Origin: an uncultured Slackia sp.
GTDB taxonomy: Bacteria; Actinomycetota; Coriobacteriia; Coriobacteriales; Eggerthellaceae
NCBI GenBank assembly: GCA_934661005.1
Contig: CAKUIK010000006.1
Coordinates: forward strand, 12,618 to 76,617
Direction of reading: 5' to 3'
Length of the DNA stretch: 64,000 nucleotides
The notes beneath the pieces are model-generated. The model saw only the letters and a list, made by a program, of their open reading frames with translations, was not told the DNA's origin and made no database searches. Of this stretch, positions 62,050 to 64,000 are shown one piece after another; positions within the stretch are counted from its first letter, which is position 1, and every line of letters starts with the position of its first letter. The position numbers and the translations under genes were made by a program.

Positions 62050-62730
62050 CTACTCGCGCACTGCCTTAGGATACGGGTTTCCGCACGTCATCTTGCCTTC
62101 GGGGCATGCGCCGCGCACGCACGGAGCACCCGCATCGGCAAAAACGAACGGAGCCGTGGGGCGTACGAGCTCCAGCATGCGATGCGCCAGCTCGCGAATT
62201 TCCCATTGCGCACGATTGCAGCAACGCAAGCTGAAGAAATGCAACAGCTCACGCACGTTCATGGTGACGACAATCTTGCTTTCAGCGGCGTTCGGCAACA
62301 GATAGCGCGCGTCCTCGGCAGGAACGCCCGCTTCGAGCAACTTCCTGTAAGCCGTCGTGGCGGCCTCGATGGCCTCATCGAAAATGGCGCTCGTCTCTTC
62401 GTTGGCGAGCACGCTTTCGGGCTTCACCACGGGAACGCCTTCTTTGAATTTCACGTAACGCTGCGATTGTTGGTTGAAGCTCGCCAAACGGTGGCGCACC
62501 AGCTGATGGGTGAGCGCACGCGACACGCCGTCGATAGCGAACGTGTAGCTCGCATGCTCGAGCGTCGAGAAATGCCCGCCAGCCATGATGGTAGAAAGCA
62601 CGCTGCGCATACGTTCTTCCGACATCGTTTCCATAAGCTCCGCCGCGCCAACGGGCGCATAGCACAAACGAGCCGCCGTCGCGATAGCGCGCTCGGGATC
62701 GGGCGTGTGGTACAACAGTTCAACGTGCAT
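62050..62730 (-). CDS. thyX: flavin-dependent thymidylate synthase
   Basis: A 226-residue enzyme making dTMP with FAD and methylene-THF. The ThyX motif RHRLASFNQQSQR is complete, and the C-terminal LRCCNRAQWEIRELAHRM is the dUMP/FAD region. It fits an organism that uses THF one-carbon units as seen at metF. ATG 62730 is preceded by AGAAGGGGGG. Confidence 0.95.
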   Translation of the reverse strand: MHVELLYHTPDPERAIATAARLCYAPVGAAELMETMSEERMRSVLSTIMAGGHFSTLEHASYTFAIDGVSRALTHQLVRHRLASFNQQSQRYVKFKEGVPVVKPESVLANEETSAIFDEAIEAATTAYRKLLEAGVPAEDARYLLPNAAESKIVVTMNVRELLHFFSLRCCNRAQWEIRELAHRMLELVRPTAPFVFADAGAPCVRGACPEGKMTCGNPYPKAVRE

Positions 62731-62768
62731 AATCGTCCCCCCTTCTGGTAAACAACGTTACTTTATAA

Positions 62769-62796
62769 AGAAAAGCCCCACGCAACCGCGCGGGGC
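62769..62796 (-). terminator. terminator of the DtxR-family regulator gene
   Basis: GCCCCACGC/GCGCGGGGC stem (one mismatch) with an AACC loop, followed on the minus strand by TTTTCTTTAT, 33 bases past the stop. Confidence 0.85.
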
Positions 62797-62828
62797 ATCA
62801 AGAAAACAAGGGAACCACGTTTTTATGG

Positions 62829-63257
62829 CTAGAGGCTTATTCCCTGCTTTGCCAAATACTCTTCCCATTTTTTGAACGACTCAGTAGAGATGCCGTGCTC
62901 AATTTGGCAGGCCTCGTAGTTGGCGGTTTCAGAATCGATGCCAATGGCCTCGGTCATGAAACGGAACAACAAATTGTGACGACGCCAAATCGTAGAGCCG
63001 TATTCGTAGCCCTCCTCGGTAAGCGTGATATCTCCGTAATAGGGCTGCACGGCGTAGCCTTTTTCTTTCAGATTCGTCACTGCTTTGGAAACCGACGCCT
63101 TGGAAACGTTGAGCTTCGTCGCAACATCGACTGCACGAATAGGGACGTTGGGGCCACCGGCCAAGTCAACAATTGCCTCCAGGTAATCCTCGAGCGAATG
63201 GCTCAGAGGCTCCCTATCGCGAGATTCGAGCATGGTGCCCATTTGGGATTCCGACAT
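62829..63257 (-). CDS. DtxR/MntR-family metal-dependent regulator
   Basis: A 142-residue repressor. An N-terminal winged helix (SLEDYLEAIVDL, VDVATKLNVSKASVSKAVTNLKEKG) is followed by the dimerisation domain with metal ligands (TIWRRHNLLFRFM, EACQIEHGIS). The short length, without an SH3 domain, fits MntR-like members. It senses Fe or Mn. ATG 63257 has AAGGAGG upstream. Its neighbour at 63649 belongs to iron uptake. Confidence 0.9.
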   Translation of the reverse strand: MSESQMGTMLESRDREPLSHSLEDYLEAIVDLAGGPNVPIRAVDVATKLNVSKASVSKAVTNLKEKGYAVQPYYGDITLTEEGYEYGSTIWRRHNLLFRFMTEAIGIDSETANYEACQIEHGISTESFKKWEEYLAKQGISL

Positions 63258-63648
63258 ACATGCCTCCTTGAATAGCGCGAGCGCGCATTACCTTCCTCCA
63301 GGGTACAATACCACACATACCGTAGTTTTATCCGAAAGGACTCAAGGGTGAAGCAGGCGCCTCGGTGGACAACGCTTAGGCGCGTATGTCCGAGTCGACG
63401 CAAAGCCATGAGCGGCAATGCGCATCGGCGGCAGCGGCGGCGGCCACTAGGGCCAACGCTCGCCATTGCCCGGCGTCGACGCGGTATCGATCCCCACCGT
63501 TATCAATACCCACCGATGCCGTCGCCGCAGCAAAGCAACCGCCCCCAAAGAAGAACGCCGCGATTCCAGCGGAGAGCGACAAGCCTACCGACCGTCTCGC
63601 AAAAAAACCACGTCAGGCTTGAAACATGCCCCTCAAAAGGGAGCCTCG
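63258..63648. other. non-coding stretch between DtxR and FeoB-associated genes
   Basis: About 390 bases. Plus-strand open frames at 63348 and 63386 have Arg/Pro/Ala-biased translations that do not look like proteins, and a minus frame at 63582 is equally poor. On the minus strand a weak TATTGT box near 63310 may serve the DtxR gene. Confidence 0.4.
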
Positions 63649-63858
63649 CTATTTCGCCGAGGCAACCGCCGCGTCGGCATCGGCAATCATCTTGTCAATG
63701 CGCGCCGTTGCCGTGCAACCCCCGCCGCAGTGTCCAGAACACGAGCCACACATCTCTTTTTCGCCGCACATGCCTTTCTTCATCATAAGGCGAACCGACA
63801 AGCATACGCATACAATCAAGATCGCCAGCACAACAGCTGTTGCCATATTCATAACCAT
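63649..63858 (-). CDS. FeoB-associated Cys-rich membrane protein
   Basis: A 69-residue protein with one N-terminal helix (MATAVVLAILIVCVCLSV) and a Cys-rich segment MCGEKEMCGSCSGHCGGGC. This matches the small proteins encoded next to FeoB iron transporters. ATG 63858 has GAGG six bases upstream; a start at 63903 is also open. feoB itself would lie to the right of the window. Confidence 0.8.
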   Translation of the reverse strand: MVMNMATAVVLAILIVCVCLSVRLMMKKGMCGEKEMCGSCSGHCGGGCTATARIDKMIADADAAVASAK

Positions 63859-64000
63859 AACGGCCTCGTTTCGACTGGGCGCGTCTTCGCGCCATACTTT
63901 CATTCACCAGGTACTTTACCGCTTTTTGCTGTTTTCTTGCTCTTGATTGAGAAATGTTTCCCAAGGGTCACATATTTGACATTTTTTGGGGTTGAGGGGC

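Noticed and set aside
63348..63788. Plus-strand frames upstream of the FeoB-associated gene
   Set aside because: The GTG at 63348 has a possible ribosome site, but the translation is Arg/Pro-rich throughout and overlaps the Cys-rich protein gene on the other strand.

Overview
The window looks like a chromosomal segment of a strictly anaerobic, high-GC actinomycete of the Coriobacteriia, most likely Eggerthellaceae (Slackia/Eggerthella/Denitrobacterium-like). This rests on the mix of Tat-exported flavin and molybdenum reductases with NrfD-type membrane partners, a selenocysteine formate dehydrogenase, a Veg-KsgA pair, ThyX and the GC-rich codon use. No rRNA operon, prophage, IS transposase or CRISPR array was seen. 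Two tRNA genes are present (tRNA-Sec and tRNA-Ala with anticodon CGC).

Layout. 1-5.2 kb: the N-terminal part of an AAA ATPase running off the left edge, a Tat-exported FAD reductase divergent from a LysR regulator, and an MFS transporter. 5.6-11.1 kb: an archaeal-type glutamate synthase split into separate proteins (GXGXG domain, FAD/NAD oxidoreductase, ferredoxin, FMN synthase, glutaminase) in one coupled operon. 11.3-15.8 kb: DUF917, hydantoinase/oxoprolinase, DUF917. 16.2-19.9 kb: a B12-dependent methionine synthase activation-domain protein, metF and a U32 peptidase. 20.3-26.3 kb: fdhE and a three-subunit formate dehydrogenase whose catalytic subunit carries an in-frame UGA read as Sec. 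26.8-31.8 kb, divergent from fdh: selD (itself a selenoprotein), selA, selB and selC, so all the bacterial Sec-specific machinery is at one locus. 31.9-37.8 kb: two DUF3343 proteins around YedF, a cysteine desulfurase-like PLP enzyme, then two double-cubane/2-hydroxyacyl-CoA dehydratase-type reductases with their ATP-dependent activator. 38.2-48.6 kb: a glycosyltransferase, a PEBP-like protein, tRNA-Ala, veg, ksgA, a flavoprotein, tatD, metG and a radical SAM-TorD fusion. 48.7-54.0 kb: a molybdopterin reductase operon with a 4Fe-4S subunit, NrfD, a small Cys/His-repeat membrane protein and a b-type membrane protein. 54.2-56.7 kb: NrfD, GntR regulator and slipin operon. 56.9-63.9 kb: a YgjP-like peptidase, a Fe-ADH, rsmI, a DUF1385 protein, thyX, a DtxR regulator and a FeoB-associated protein.

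The best candidates for something not annotated before are two very short membrane-peptide genes (57703-57786 and 44515-44646). Each faces a convergent small RNA with its own promoter and terminator, the architecture of type I toxin-antitoxin loci. A second candidate is the selenium-handling block that leads directly into the double-cubane reductases. Others are the radical SAM-TorD fusion, the protein with two CPxxxCASxxCH repeats, and a 140-bp inverted-repeat element sitting between a gene end and a decayed duplicate of that gene end.

All positions were read by hand from the sequence. Family names come from recognising motifs, not from database searches.
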